A stretch of 64,000 nucleotides of DNA from Halobacterium wangiae (GCF_021249345.1 NZ_CP089588.1:1922001-1986000), one strand, 5' to 3'. Positions 54,404 through 63,336 are shown, numbered from the stretch's first letter. Notes: generated from the letters alone by a model not told the origin. Numbers and translations are program-made.

Positions 54404-55160
54404 CTCCGAGGTACGCGTCGATGACCCGGTCGTCGCCGCGCACCTCGGTCGGCGTCCCCTCCATGAGGACGGCGCCCTGGTTGAGGACGATGATCGGGTC
54501 CGCGAGGTCCATGATGAATCCCATGTCGTGTTCGATGATGAGGAACGTGATGCCCTCGTCGTTGAGTTCTTCGATGAGGTCCGCGAGCTTGTTCGCCAGC
54601 GTCGGGTTGACGCCCGCGACGGGTTCGTCGAGCAACAGCAGGTCGGGTTCCGCGAGCATCGCCCGCGCGAGCTCCACGAGTTTCAGCTGGCCGCCGGAGA
54701 TGTCGGTGGCCGGCTGGCGCGCGAGGTGGTCGATCTCGAAGCGTTCGAGCATCTCCTCGGCGCGCTCGAGGTTCGCGCGTTCCTCGTCGTGGACCGCGCC
54801 CGGGTTCGTGAACAGCTGGACGACGGACTCGCCGAGCTGGTGTTGCGGGCCGACGAGCATCGCCTCCCGGACGGTCATCCCCTCGAGCTTCTTCGGGGTC
54901 TGGAACGTCCGCACGAGGCCGGCGTCGGTGATCTCGTGGGGCGCGGCGTCGGTCACGTCGGTGTCGTTGACGTAGACGGCGCCGCTGTCCGGCTCGTAGA
55001 ACCCCGAGATGAGGTTGAACAGCGTCGACTTCCCGGCGCCGTTCGGACCGATCATCCCGGTGATGGTGCCGCGTTCGACCTCGATGGAGACGTCGTCGGT
55101 CGCGGTGAGGCCGCCGAAGGTCTTCCGCAGGTTCTCCGTGCGGAGGACGGGGTCACTCAC
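54387..55160 (-). CDS. livG: Branched-chain amino acid ABC transporter ATPase LivG
   Basis: A 257-residue ATPase with Walker A GPNGAGKSTLFNL, a slightly unusual signature ISGGQLKLVELARA and Walker B LLLLDEPVAGVNP. The LivG-specific longer insert (KKLEGMTVREAMLVGPQHQ) is present. It starts with GTG at 55160 and overlaps the livM stop by 8 bases, which indicates coupled translation. Confidence 0.93.
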   Translation of the reverse strand: MSDPVLRTENLRKTFGGLTATDDVSIEVERGTITGMIGPNGAGKSTLFNLISGFYEPDSGAVYVNDTDVTDAAPHEITDAGLVRTFQTPKKLEGMTVREAMLVGPQHQLGESVVQLFTNPGAVHDEERANLERAEEMLERFEIDHLARQPATDISGGQLKLVELARAMLAEPDLLLLDEPVAGVNPTLANKLADLIEELNDEGITFLIIEHDMGFIMDLADPIIVLNQGAVLMEGTPTEVRGDDRVIDAYLGGGTSE

Positions 55161-56274
55161 TGCGCTCACCTCCCTCGTGGGCGCTCGGCCAGATGAGCTC
55201 CTTCTTCGGTGGGAGCGCACCCTGTGGCCGGAACCGCATGATGAGGATGATGAGCAGGCCGACCGAGAACAGCCGGAACGACGCGCCGAGTCCGAGGAAC
55301 CGCGTCCCCTCGGTGATGAACACGATCACGGCGCCGCCGAACAGCGCGCCACGGTTCGACCCGCTGCCGCCGAGGATGACCGCGATCCACGCGTAGAACG
55401 TGTAGATCGGGTTGAAGATGCCCGGCGTGAGGTAGTAGTTCGAGTAGGCGTAGAAGACGCCCGCGAACATCATCGCGACGCTCCCGATGACGAACGCCTG
55501 CATCCGGAACGAGAACGTGTTCTTCCCGAGGGCCTCGGCGAGTTCCTCGTCCGAGCGGATGGTCCGCAGGATGCGACCCCACGGCGAGCGGTGGACGCGC
55601 CGGAGCACGAGGTAGACGCCGACGGCGAACGCGGCGACCAGCAGGAAGTTCAGCAGACTGTTCCAGAACTGGAAGCCGAGCGTGTAGATGCCCAGGTCGA
55701 CGGTCGGCATCTCCTGGGCGAACGTCCCGAGGAACGGCACGCCCTCGAAGAACGTCGGGATGCCGCCGAGTCCGGACGTCCCCATCGTCCAGTTCTGTTG
55801 GTTGCGGAAGAACAGCCGCACGACCTCTGCGAGGCCGAGGCTGGCGATGGCGAGGTAGTCCTCGCGCAGGCTCAGCGTCGGGATGCCGATGGCGAGCGCC
55901 AGCAGCACCACGACGACAATCGCGGCGAACAGTCCCAGGATGGGCGAGACGTCCCAGGGGAGCGGCGACCCGCTCGCGGACAGCAGCGCCGGGATGTACG
56001 CGCCGATGCCGAAGAACGCGGCGACGCTGAAGTTGATGAGTCCGGTGTACCCCCACTGGACGTTGAGCCCCAGCGAGAGCAGTCCGAACATCGCCGCCAG
56101 CGAGACGAGGTACAGCAGGTACGCCGGCGAGACGAGGCCGACGGCGAGGCCGAGGAGCAGCGCCGCTACGACGAGACCGATGAACCACGTGACGACGCGT
56201 TCGGCGAGTGCGTCGGTGTCGCGGTCGTCGGCCTCGAAGGCCGTGGCTTGCGTCTCGTCGGCCACGTCAGCCAC
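55153..56274 (-). CDS. livM: Branched-chain amino acid ABC transporter permease LivM
   Basis: A 373-residue permease with about ten helices. It holds the LivM signature GLINFSVAAFFGIGAY near the N-terminus and the ATPase-coupling segment SPWGRILRTIRSDEELAEALGK. It overlaps livH by 8 bases. It forms the inner-membrane channel with LivH for leucine, isoleucine, valine or related amides. Confidence 0.93.
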   Translation of the reverse strand: MADVADETQATAFEADDRDTDALAERVVTWFIGLVVAALLLGLAVGLVSPAYLLYLVSLAAMFGLLSLGLNVQWGYTGLINFSVAAFFGIGAYIPALLSASGSPLPWDVSPILGLFAAIVVVVLLALAIGIPTLSLREDYLAIASLGLAEVVRLFFRNQQNWTMGTSGLGGIPTFFEGVPFLGTFAQEMPTVDLGIYTLGFQFWNSLLNFLLVAAFAVGVYLVLRRVHRSPWGRILRTIRSDEELAEALGKNTFSFRMQAFVIGSVAMMFAGVFYAYSNYYLTPGIFNPIYTFYAWIAVILGGSGSNRGALFGGAVIVFITEGTRFLGLGASFRLFSVGLLIILIMRFRPQGALPPKKELIWPSAHEGGERSE

Positions 56275-57187
56275 CCCCCTCGCCCGCGATTCCCTGCGGG
56301 CGCACGAGCAGCACGAGCACCATGATGATGAACGCGATGGCGTTCGCGTAGTCGGTCTCGATGGGGATGCCGTAGTCCGTGAACAGCGGCGTCAGCTGGT
56401 TCACCATGCCGATGACGAACGCGCCGAGCATCGCGCCGTAGACGCTGCCGATGCCGCCGAGGATGACCGCGGCGAACACCACGAGCAGGAGGTTGAACCC
56501 CATCCGCGGGCTGAGCTGGTTGTACAGCCCGAGGAACACGCCGCCCGCGCCGGCGAGACCCGCGCCGATGACCCACATCGACGTGATGACGCGGTCGGTG
56601 CGGATGCCCGATATCTTCGCGAGTTCCTCGTTGTCGGCGGTGGCGCGCATCTTCCGGCCGAGCGTCGTGTACTGGAGGACGACGTGGAGCGCGACCACGA
56701 GCACCGCGGCGACGATGACGATGGCGAGTTCGTGGAGGGTGATCGTCACCCCGATCGCGTCCTCGATGAAGCCGACCGGCCGGAGGATGGTGATGTCGAA
56801 CTCCCTGAAGTCGGTGCCGAACTGCGTCTGGACGCCCGCCCGGTAGACGAATGCCACCCCGATGCTCGTGATGAGCATCCCGATGGAGTCCGTGTCGAGT
56901 GGCTTGTAGATCACGTAGTGCGTGGCGACGGCGACGACGGCAGCGACGACCATGCCCGCCAGCAGCGCGAGGTAGAACCCCATCGGGAGCGCGAGCAGTT
57001 CGGGGCCCGCGGCACCGATGGCGCCCAGTGTGACGAGGCCGGTGTACGCGCCGATGGTCATCGTGTCCCCGTGGGCGAAGTTCGCGAAGTTCGCGATGCT
57101 GTACACGAGCGAGAGACCGATGGCTCCCAGCACGATGATGCTGCTGAAGACCAGCCCGTTCGCCAGGTAGTTGAGAAGTTGAGACAT
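56267..57187 (-). CDS. livH: Branched-chain amino acid ABC transporter permease LivH
   Basis: A 306-residue permease with eight helices. The signature SLVYSIANFANFAHGDTMTIG near the N-terminus and the coupling segment TTLGRKMRATADNEELAKISG are typical. The gene follows the binding protein by 14 bases and overlaps livM. Confidence 0.93.
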   Translation of the reverse strand: MSQLLNYLANGLVFSSIIVLGAIGLSLVYSIANFANFAHGDTMTIGAYTGLVTLGAIGAAGPELLALPMGFYLALLAGMVVAAVVAVATHYVIYKPLDTDSIGMLITSIGVAFVYRAGVQTQFGTDFREFDITILRPVGFIEDAIGVTITLHELAIVIVAAVLVVALHVVLQYTTLGRKMRATADNEELAKISGIRTDRVITSMWVIGAGLAGAGGVFLGLYNQLSPRMGFNLLLVVFAAVILGGIGSVYGAMLGAFVIGMVNQLTPLFTDYGIPIETDYANAIAFIIMVLVLLVRPQGIAGEGGG

Positions 57188-57201
57188 GTGGTCGAGTCGA
57201 G

Positions 57202-58434
57202 TTACTCCGCGGAGACGAAGTTCGTGGACTCGTACTCGTGGTCCGTGACGGTGAACACCTGGAGGTACGCGACGGGGTCACCGTTCTCGTCGAAGTCGAT
57301 GGGGCCGCTCACGCCCTGGTAGTCGACGTCGCTCGCGTCGCCGTCGGAGAGGACGTCGCTGGCCTCCTCGAAGGTGAACACCTCCTGGCCGGACGGCCGC
57401 GTGACCTCCCGGACCGTGTCGGTGAGCGCACTCCCGGTGAACTCGTCGGCAGCCTGGATCGCCAGCGCGGCGTTGACGACGCAGTCGTACGTGTACGCCG
57501 ACCACGCCGTCGGGGCTTCCCCGTACTCGTCCTCGAACTGGGAGGCGAACGCCTGGTAGTTCTCCTGGTCGACGGCCGCGCTCGGTGCGACGATCTTCAT
57601 CCCTTCGAGGCTCCCTTCGGGCGTGTTGTTGAGCACGTCGGTCCCCTTCACCGAGTCCGCACCGTAGAACGCCGCCTGCTCGTTGACGCCGCTGCTGTAC
57701 GCCTCCTGGGCCATCGTGGTGAACTCCGGCTGGTAGGTGATGAACAGCCACGCGCCGGCGTCCTCGTTGGACATCTGGTCGATGACGCTGCTGTACGACG
57801 ACTCGCCCTGGTTGTGCGAGGAGTTGTAGACGATCTCGCCGTCGTAGGCCTCGACGAAGGCGTCGGCGATACCGGAGCCGTAGTCGTTGTTGATCCACGT
57901 GACGGCGACCGAGTCGTGGCCGTCCTCGCTGATGATGTCCGCGAGCGCGCTGGACTGCGTCCGACCGGTCGGCGACATCCGGAGCAGTCCCGGGTAGTCG
58001 GTGAGCTGCGGGCTCGTGGAGTTCTGCGAGAGCTGGACGACGTCCGTGTTCTGGATGACGCTCTGGTAGATGGCGAGCGTGACCCCGGAGCCGACGGCCC
58101 CGATGAGGAACGGCACCTCGTCCTGGTTGACGAGCTTCTGGGCGGCGCTCACGCCCGCCTGCTGCTCGCTCTGGGAGTCCTCGACGGTGATCTCGAGGTC
58201 TCGTCCGTCGATGCCGACGTCGTTGACGTCGGTGAGTGCGAGGTTCATCCCCCGCTCGTTGCGCTGGCCGAACGCGGACAGCGACCCCGTCCGCGAGTCG
58301 ACCATCCCGATGGTGTACGGGCCGCTGGACCCGCCACCGCCGAGGTCGATGCAGCCCGCAGTCGCGACGAGGCCGGCGCCCCCGACCCCCTTCAGAACGT
58401 CTCGACGATTGAGTCCCCGCCATTTCTCTGCCAT
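57202..58434 (-). CDS. Branched-chain amino acid ABC transporter substrate-binding protein
   Basis: A 410-residue lipoprotein of the LivJ/LivK type. The N-terminus has a Tat motif (NRRDVLKGVGGAGLVATAGC) with the lipobox cysteine immediately after. The mature protein starts YTIGMVDSRTGSLSAFGQR, the family's ligand-contact strand, and contains VTWINNDYGSGIADAF. ATG 58434 is preferred over 58464 because a TATA-like box overlaps the latter. Substrates may be branched-chain amino acids, urea or amides. Confidence 0.92.
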   Translation of the reverse strand: MAEKWRGLNRRDVLKGVGGAGLVATAGCIDLGGGGSSGPYTIGMVDSRTGSLSAFGQRNERGMNLALTDVNDVGIDGRDLEITVEDSQSEQQAGVSAAQKLVNQDEVPFLIGAVGSGVTLAIYQSVIQNTDVVQLSQNSTSPQLTDYPGLLRMSPTGRTQSSALADIISEDGHDSVAVTWINNDYGSGIADAFVEAYDGEIVYNSSHNQGESSYSSVIDQMSNEDAGAWLFITYQPEFTTMAQEAYSSGVNEQAAFYGADSVKGTDVLNNTPEGSLEGMKIVAPSAAVDQENYQAFASQFEDEYGEAPTAWSAYTYDCVVNAALAIQAADEFTGSALTDTVREVTRPSGQEVFTFEEASDVLSDGDASDVDYQGVSGPIDFDENGDPVAYLQVFTVTDHEYESTNFVSAE

Positions 58435-58461
58435 GGTGTACTCTATCTTGGGGTTTGCTAC

Positions 58462-58469
58462 CATATACG
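58462..58469 (-). promoter_or_regulatory. TATA-like box of the liv operon
   Basis: The minus-strand CGTATATG is centred about 31 bases from the ATG at 58434. The in-frame ATG at 58464 lies inside this box and so is not the start. Confidence 0.65.
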
Positions 58470-58678
58470 ATTTACCCCTCTGGCGCGGAATTTTCTGCGG
58501 ACTTCACGCTTCGGAGAGAGGTCCGGGAGGCACGAAGAGGCGACTGTCAGCCTCCCTGCTCCGGGATACCTGACAGGTGTATCGGACTCGTGACCACCGG
58601 GGTTCGCCCCCCGCTGCGGGCCGTGCCGAAAGTCAAAGCCCTTTACGTCGGGGTGCCCTACGTCTGCCCAACGAAACC

Positions 58679-59407
58679 ATGCAGGGTCAGAACCAGCAGC
58701 AGGCCTACGACCGAGGAATCACGATCTTCTCCCCGGACGGCCGGCTCTACCAGGTCGAGTACGCGCGGGAGGCTGTCAAGCGCGGCACCGCGAGCATCGG
58801 CGTCCGCACGAACGACGGCGTCGTCCTCCTCGTGGACAAGCGCACGCGCTCCCCACTCCTCGAGGGGTCCAGCGTCGAGAAGCTCCACAAGGTTGACGAC
58901 CACGTCGGCGCGGCGAGCGCGGGCCACGTCGCCGACGCCCGCCAGCTCATCGACTTCGCGCGCCAGCAGTCCCAGGTCGAGCGCGTCCGCTACGACGAAC
59001 CCATCGGCGTGCGCACGCTGACCAAGGAGGTCACCGACCACATCCAGCAGTACACGCAGGTCGGCGGCGCGCGTCCGTTCGGCGTCGCGCTCCTCATCGC
59101 GGGCGTCTCCGACGGCGAACCCCGCCTCTTCGAGACTGACCCCTCCGGCACCTCCAACGAGTGGAAGGCCGTCGCCATCGGTTCGGACCGGTCGGCCATC
59201 CAGGAGTACCTCGAGGACGAGTACGACGCCGACCTCACCGTCGACGACGGCATCGACCTTGCGCTGCGCGCGCTCAACGAGGGCCGCGAGGGTGCACTCG
59301 AGGGCGAGGGCGTCGGCATCGCGGTCGTGGACGCCGAGACCGCGACCTACCGCGAACTCGACGCCGAGGAAGCCGAAGCCCACATCGAGGAACTCGACAT
59401 CGAGTAA
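58679..59407 (+). CDS. psmA: 20S proteasome subunit alpha
   Basis: A 242-residue alpha subunit. The N-terminal YDRGITIFSPDGRLYQVEYA is the alpha-ring signature whose gating residues control entry, and KRGTASIGVRTNDGVVLLVD follows. It lacks the N-terminal propeptide and catalytic threonine of beta subunits. With beta subunits and PAN it degrades proteins, including SAMP-modified ones made by UbaA. A TATA-like box (CTTTACG, about 58641-58647) lies about 35 bases upstream. Confidence 0.95.
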   Translation: MQGQNQQQAYDRGITIFSPDGRLYQVEYAREAVKRGTASIGVRTNDGVVLLVDKRTRSPLLEGSSVEKLHKVDDHVGAASAGHVADARQLIDFARQQSQVERVRYDEPIGVRTLTKEVTDHIQQYTQVGGARPFGVALLIAGVSDGEPRLFETDPSGTSNEWKAVAIGSDRSAIQEYLEDEYDADLTVDDGIDLALRALNEGREGALEGEGVGIAVVDAETATYRELDAEEAEAHIEELDIE

Positions 59408-59558
59408 CCCGCCGACCAGTTCTCCGTTCGTTCGCAACCGCTTCTCCGCAGGTAGCCTGGAGAGACGACCGACGGTTTCGTCTCTGGACGCCGACGACGG
59501 CTGCGCGTACAGGCGTCCGATGACCGCACACTCCGGCGTCGGGTTCGCTGGTAGTAGT

Positions 59559-59567
59559 GCTTATCCG
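59559..59567 (+). promoter_or_regulatory. TATA-like box for the thioredoxin gene
   Basis: GCTTATCCG is centred 28 bases before the ATG at 59590, which excludes the start at 59557. Confidence 0.65.
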
Positions 59568-59589
59568 AGTGCATCACGTACAATTCTGT

Positions 59590-59931
59590 ATGAGTTCATC
59601 CACAGAGAAGCGAAAACCGATCCGTGCCGCCGACGGCGCGGAACTCCGAGAGGTACTCGAAGCCCACGACCGCGTGCTCGTCGAGTTCTACACGAAGGGC
59701 TGTGCGATGTGCCAGGCCATCGAGCCGGTGCTCGGCAACGTCGCCCGGCAGACTGGAATCACGGTCGTGATGGTCAACCCCGGCGACGACGTCGAACTCG
59801 TCGACGAGTGGTCGATCCGGAGCGCGCCGACGCTCGTCCTCGTTGAGGACGGCGAGGAGGTCGCCCGACTCGCGGAGGGGTTCCAGGGCGGCGACGCCAT
59901 CGAGGCGTTCCTCGACGAACACGCGAACTGA
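59590..59931 (+). CDS. Thioredoxin family protein
   Basis: A 113-residue thioredoxin fold. The active site is CAMC (Cys38-Cys41, in EFYTKGCAMCQAIEP) rather than CGPC. The cis-proline lies in IRSAPTLVLVEDG. The changed middle residues should shift the redox potential; the partner is unknown. It lies after psmA and is convergent with the RNA polymerase epsilon gene. Confidence 0.9.
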   Translation: MSSSTEKRKPIRAADGAELREVLEAHDRVLVEFYTKGCAMCQAIEPVLGNVARQTGITVVMVNPGDDVELVDEWSIRSAPTLVLVEDGEEVARLAEGFQGGDAIEAFLDEHAN

Positions 59932-59952
59932 CCGTCCTGCTGTCTGTTCTCT

Positions 59953-60678
59953 TCAGTCCGCGCCAGCGTCCGCCTCGGGCACGTCGCGGTCGGTGAACCC
60001 GGGGAGGTGTGGGTCGCGCTCGGGGTTGCGGCCGAACGCCGGCAGGCCGCCCGCGAGCTGGTCGGTGAGGACGCGGCGGAGCCGGTTCAGACTCGTCTTG
60101 TCGAGGTCGTAGCGGTCGGCGAGACGCTGGAACGCCGGCTCCTCGGTCACGTCGTGGCGCTTGTACTGCTCGAAGAGGTCCTCGAGGCGCTCGGAGGAGA
60201 CGCTGCCCGCGTCCAGGTCGTCGAGCCCGAAGTAGCGCCGCCGGTCGACGTCCACGACGTGGCGGATGACCACGAGCGCCACCTTCTCGATGGCGCGCTG
60301 GCTCCCGAACTCCGTGAGGTCGATCTCGCCCATCACGCCGAGGGCGACGTCGCGCTGCCACGGCGTCACGTCCACCGCGTTGCACAGCGCCTGCGTCGTC
60401 CGCAGGCGGTCGAGGTAGTGCGCCCGCCGGCTGTGGCCCTCGGTAGCCGTGTGGCGCTCGTCGTGGAGGCGACGGACGCTCTCCGAGAGGTCGGCCTCTG
60501 GCGACTCGGCGCGCCCGATTACCGTCGCGCTCGGTGAGACGACGCCCCACTTCCGGACGGTCGTGTCGCGCTGTGCCTCCGTGCGGGACAGCGCGCCCGC
60601 TCCGGGCCGGTGTTCGACGCGTCGGTCGCCGTCGCTGGCCGACTCCCACCGGACTGACGTCCCGGAGCCTGCTCGCAT
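59953..60678 (-). CDS. DNA-directed RNA polymerase subunit epsilon
   Basis: A 241-residue protein of the haloarchaeal RNA polymerase epsilon family. Characteristic segments are TTVRKWGVVSPSATVIGRAE, LRTTQALCNAVDVTPWQRD, and RVLTDQLAGGLPAFGRNP near the C-terminus. The N-terminal 40 residues are variable and rich in Gly and Arg. The protein copurifies with haloarchaeal polymerase; its task is poorly known. The ATG at 60678 is fixed by a TATA-like box at 60702-60710. Three tandem 46-base repeats lie directly upstream. Confidence 0.88.
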   Translation of the reverse strand: MRAGSGTSVRWESASDGDRRVEHRPGAGALSRTEAQRDTTVRKWGVVSPSATVIGRAESPEADLSESVRRLHDERHTATEGHSRRAHYLDRLRTTQALCNAVDVTPWQRDVALGVMGEIDLTEFGSQRAIEKVALVVIRHVVDVDRRRYFGLDDLDAGSVSSERLEDLFEQYKRHDVTEEPAFQRLADRYDLDKTSLNRLRRVLTDQLAGGLPAFGRNPERDPHLPGFTDRDVPEADAGAD

Positions 60679-60701
60679 GTCGTCATCGTCCGGGCTGCCT
60701 A

Positions 60702-60710
60702 CTGTTAAAC
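60702..60710 (-). promoter_or_regulatory. Proximal TATA-like box of the RNA polymerase epsilon gene
   Basis: The minus-strand GTTTAACAG is centred 28 bases from the ATG at 60678, so it can give a leaderless message independently of the repeats. Confidence 0.65.
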
Positions 60711-60770
60711 TCTCGGTCGGAGCCGTCGTTTGTGGATCAGAGCCGCCGCTCGTCGGTCGGAGCAGCGCCC

Positions 60771-60816
60771 GCAGAAGTCCTTCGTATCTACTCCTTGTCG
60801 CCAGAAGCACTTAAAG
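60771..60816 (-). repeat. 46-base repeat, copy 1 (possible tandem promoter)
   Basis: Nearest to epsilon. On the minus strand it begins CTTTAAGTGCTTCTGGCGAC and ends in GGACTTCTGC. Only two bases differ from copy 3. A predicted start site about 26 bases after the CTTTAAG box falls near 60787. CCCCG lies 6 bases upstream of the box. Confidence 0.85.
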
Positions 60817-60908
60817 GAGGGTCGGGGCGGCCGACACTCTCGGCGGGAGTGGGACGGAAAATCCTCAACGACCGGCGACAGGGCCGTCGCTGGGACGTCG
60901 AAACACCC

Positions 60909-60954
60909 CGAGAAGCTCTTCGTATCTACATCTTGTCGCCAGAAGCACTTAAAG
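60909..60954 (-). repeat. 46-base repeat, copy 2 (possible tandem promoter)
   Basis: Begins 138 bases from copy 1. The CTTTAAGTGCTTCTGGCGAC block is identical to copy 1; the far end diverges slightly (GAGCTTCTCG). CCCCG lies 7 bases upstream of the box. The predicted start is near 60925. Confidence 0.85.
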
Positions 60955-61026
60955 CGACGAGCGGGGCGTCGTCGCCACCCCCACGAGGAGTCACAGCGCA
61001 GTGGCTATCGAACGCGCGTAGCACTC

Positions 61027-61072
61027 GCAGAAGTCCTTCGTATCTACACCTTGTCGCCAGAGGCACTTAAAG
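61027..61072 (-). repeat. 46-base repeat, copy 3 (possible tandem promoter)
   Basis: 118 bases from copy 2 and 24 bases from the end of the dsbA-like gene. It has CTTTAAGTGCCTCTGGCGAC on the minus strand and the same GGACTTCTGC end as copy 1. CCCCG lies 6 bases upstream of the box. The predicted start is near 61043. Confidence 0.85.
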
Positions 61073-61095
61073 AACGGACGGGGATACGGCTCCCC

Positions 61096-61725
61096 CTACT
61101 CCGTGCCTTCGACCAGCCGCCGGAGCTGTGCCGGCGGGACGGCGCCGCGGGCGGCGTAGCCGTCGTACGCGAACGTCGGTACGCCAGTGACGCCGGCTTC
61201 TCTCGCCTCGGCGAACTGCGCCTCAAGGCGTTCACGCCACTCCTCGTCGGCCACGACGGAACGAATCCTCTCGGGGTCGAGGCCGACGTCCTCGGCGACG
61301 TCTGCGAGCACGTCCACGTCGCCGATGTCGCGGGCGTCCTCCCAGAGCGCCTCGAGGAGCGCGACGTCGAAGTCGAGCCACTGGTCGGGGTGCTCCTGTT
61401 TCACGTAGAACGACGCCACCTGCGCGTCCAGGGAGTCGACGTCCCGCGAGAGGTCGAGGCTCATCTCGTCGGCGCCGTACTGCTCCTTCAGACGCTGGAC
61501 GTTCTGTTTCGCCTGCTCGAAGTACGCCTCGTCCTTCCCGTCGTCGGCGTCGTGGTCGATTTCGCCGTCCGGCCCGCGCTTGCCCGCGCGCAGGTCGAAG
61601 GGGCGCCAGTCGATCTCGAGGCGGTCCTCGCGGTTCTCCTGGTACTCCGCGAGGGACTGCCGCCCGAGGTAACAGAACGGGCAGACGTAGTCCGAGTAGA
61701 CGGTGATCTCGTTGGTTTCGCTCAT
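61096..61725 (-). CDS. DsbA family oxidoreductase (FrnE-like)
   Basis: A 209-residue DsbA-fold protein. The active site CPFC is in VYSDYVCPFCYLGRQSL, the helical insert lies between about residues 45-160, and the cis-proline is in AGVTGVPTFAYDG. It has no signal peptide, so it acts in the cytoplasm, like FrnE and 2-hydroxychromene-carboxylate isomerase relatives. It probably forms or reduces protein disulfides. The upstream region has a CGCTTTTCG element for the ATG at 61725. Confidence 0.88.
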   Translation of the reverse strand: MSETNEITVYSDYVCPFCYLGRQSLAEYQENREDRLEIDWRPFDLRAGKRGPDGEIDHDADDGKDEAYFEQAKQNVQRLKEQYGADEMSLDLSRDVDSLDAQVASFYVKQEHPDQWLDFDVALLEALWEDARDIGDVDVLADVAEDVGLDPERIRSVVADEEWRERLEAQFAEAREAGVTGVPTFAYDGYAARGAVPPAQLRRLVEGTE

Positions 61726-61982
61726 GGACGCCCCTTGTCGCTCCGACGCGAAAAGCGACAGGCTAGCGGGGAATCGCTCCGGTGGTAGCCGACGTCGGCG
61801 AGCGCGTCCGCGTCGTCGATACTGACCGGCAAATATGTCGTTGGTGGCTGGAAGGGTAGCAAGATGGCATTCGGGGGCTGGTTTAGCTGCCGGCGGCAAG
61901 GTGCGCCTACACGGTCACTCCCTCACCGAACGGAATCCGGTAATACCCAACACTTTTCTCTCGTCGTACTCATGCACATCGC

Positions 61983-62747
61983 ATGCACGAACAGGACACT
62001 TTCCGGGTGAAGTCAACGGTGACGACTGTCCAGGTTATCGACGCACTGATCGTGCTCGATCGCCCCAGAGTTGCCGACATCGCGGTCCATCTCGACATCC
62101 CGAAGAGCACTGCGCACGACCACCTGAGCACGCTCATCGGCTTAGGACTCGTCGTCAAGGAGCCTGACGGGTACCGACTGGGTGCCCGCTTCCTCGAGTA
62201 CGGCGGCTACGTACGCGACCAGATGGCGGTGTACCGTGCCGCCCGTCCGGTCGTCGACCGACTCGCCGAGGACACCGGTGAACGCGCGAACCTGCTGATC
62301 GAGGAGCGGGGGCTCGGTGTCTATCTCTACGAAGCGGAGGGCAGGTATCCGATTGAGCTCGATACTCGCCCTGGGAAGCGAGTACCCCTTCAGACTACCG
62401 CGTCCGGGAAGGCTATCATCGCACACCTTCCCCGGAGCCGTACCACCGAGATAATCGACGAGCATGGCCTCCCGGAGGTTACTGGGAAGACTATCACAGA
62501 GCGGGACGAACTGTTCACAGAACTTGAACAGATCCAGGATCAGGGGTACGCCATCGACGATGGAGAGCGCGTCAAAGGGGTCCGGTGTGTCGCCGCACCG
62601 ATTCTCGACCACGACGACAAGGTCGCCGGTGCTGTCAGCGTCTCTCTACCAGAAACCAGAGCGTCCGAGCACCCCGTCGCGAACGAGATTGTGCGTCGCG
62701 TCCTCGGTGCCGCAGAAGGTATCAAGGCGACTATGGCGCGTTCGTAG
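61983..62747 (+). CDS. IclR family transcription regulator
   Basis: A 254-residue regulator. The N-terminal winged helix is VTTVQVIDALIVLDRPRVAD and IPKSTAHDHLSTLIGLGLV. The effector domain has VPLQTTASGKAIIAHLP and VKGVRCVAAPILDHDDKVAGA, typical of IclR. A TATA-like box (ACTTTTCTC, 61952-61960) lies 28 bases upstream. The effector and targets are unknown; many haloarchaeal IclR proteins act next to catabolic genes. Its G+C is lower than the genes to the left. Confidence 0.92.
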   Translation: MHEQDTFRVKSTVTTVQVIDALIVLDRPRVADIAVHLDIPKSTAHDHLSTLIGLGLVVKEPDGYRLGARFLEYGGYVRDQMAVYRAARPVVDRLAEDTGERANLLIEERGLGVYLYEAEGRYPIELDTRPGKRVPLQTTASGKAIIAHLPRSRTTEIIDEHGLPEVTGKTITERDELFTELEQIQDQGYAIDDGERVKGVRCVAAPILDHDDKVAGAVSVSLPETRASEHPVANEIVRRVLGAAEGIKATMARS

Positions 62748-63314
62748 TGTCGCTGTCCCAACGGTAACACCTCCCTCGTTGACGGGGGAGAATGGTTCCG
62801 GCTATACCGGATAGAAATGTGGTGGATATATGATGTGCGTAATCTAGTCGTGAAAATGCAATCGGGCTCCAGTAACGGCATACATGGTGGCCTCCAGCTC
62901 ACCTCCAAAATAGTGCTTGGATGGAATTGACGGATAAGATGGATGCCCGAATACAGTGGCTAGCCATAAGTCAGTTTACGATCGCTTCACGGGTCTGCTT
63001 GTCTCGTTGGGATGGGGGTTCGTGTTATATTGGTGGCTCTGGGGAATCGATCTATTGAATCCGATATTGTCGGATTCTGGCCGTCCCCTATCTGCTGGCT
63101 GTGATAGCGCGGTCTCGGCAAACACCGTAACCAATCGTCATCAGCAGTACCGTTCACGGCCCGGCTATCGTCGACTCCTGCGCCGCCCGTTACTGGTCGT
63201 CTGGACCATCGTACAGTGCCCCCATTTCGGCGGCGGTTCGTAGCTCGATTACTGCGACCGACTGTCGTCGAGAGCGCGCAAATCTGGGCGCGACACTGTG
63301 GTATCACCACTAAG

Positions 63315-63336
63315 ATAACAGGGGTACTTCTGTTAT
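63315..63336. repeat. Inverted repeat ATAACAG-8-CTGTTAT
   Basis: A perfect 7-base inverted repeat with an 8-base spacer, about 200 bases before the second IclR gene. It may be a regulator site or the stem of an RNA. Confidence 0.45.

Larger units (their letters stand above)
60679..61095. other. 417-base gap upstream of RNA polymerase epsilon, holding the repeat array
   Basis: The gap between the epsilon gene and dsbA-like gene (both minus strand) has no gene. It holds three 46-base direct repeats, non-conserved spacers of 92 and 72 bases, and the promoter proximal to epsilon (60702-60710). Composition is otherwise like the neighbours. Confidence 0.85.

Noticed and set aside
60534-61070. A plus-strand frame translating the repeats as EVLRIYxLSPEALK-like peptides
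   Set aside because: The repeats are conserved at all three codon positions, the third copy is in a different frame, and the spacers are not protein-like. The signal is at DNA level.
60771-61072. Repeat array as CRISPR
   Set aside because: Only three 46-base units, with spacers of 92 and 72 bases, no cas genes and promoter-like content.
61870-61945. A tRNA-like stretch with GGTTTAGCTG
   Set aside because: No matching acceptor or T-arm (no GTTCRA loop).
62956-63243. A 95-codon plus-strand frame with one hydrophobic segment
   Set aside because: GTG start without promoter, mixed codon use, and the second half is not protein-like; kept only as a possible remnant.
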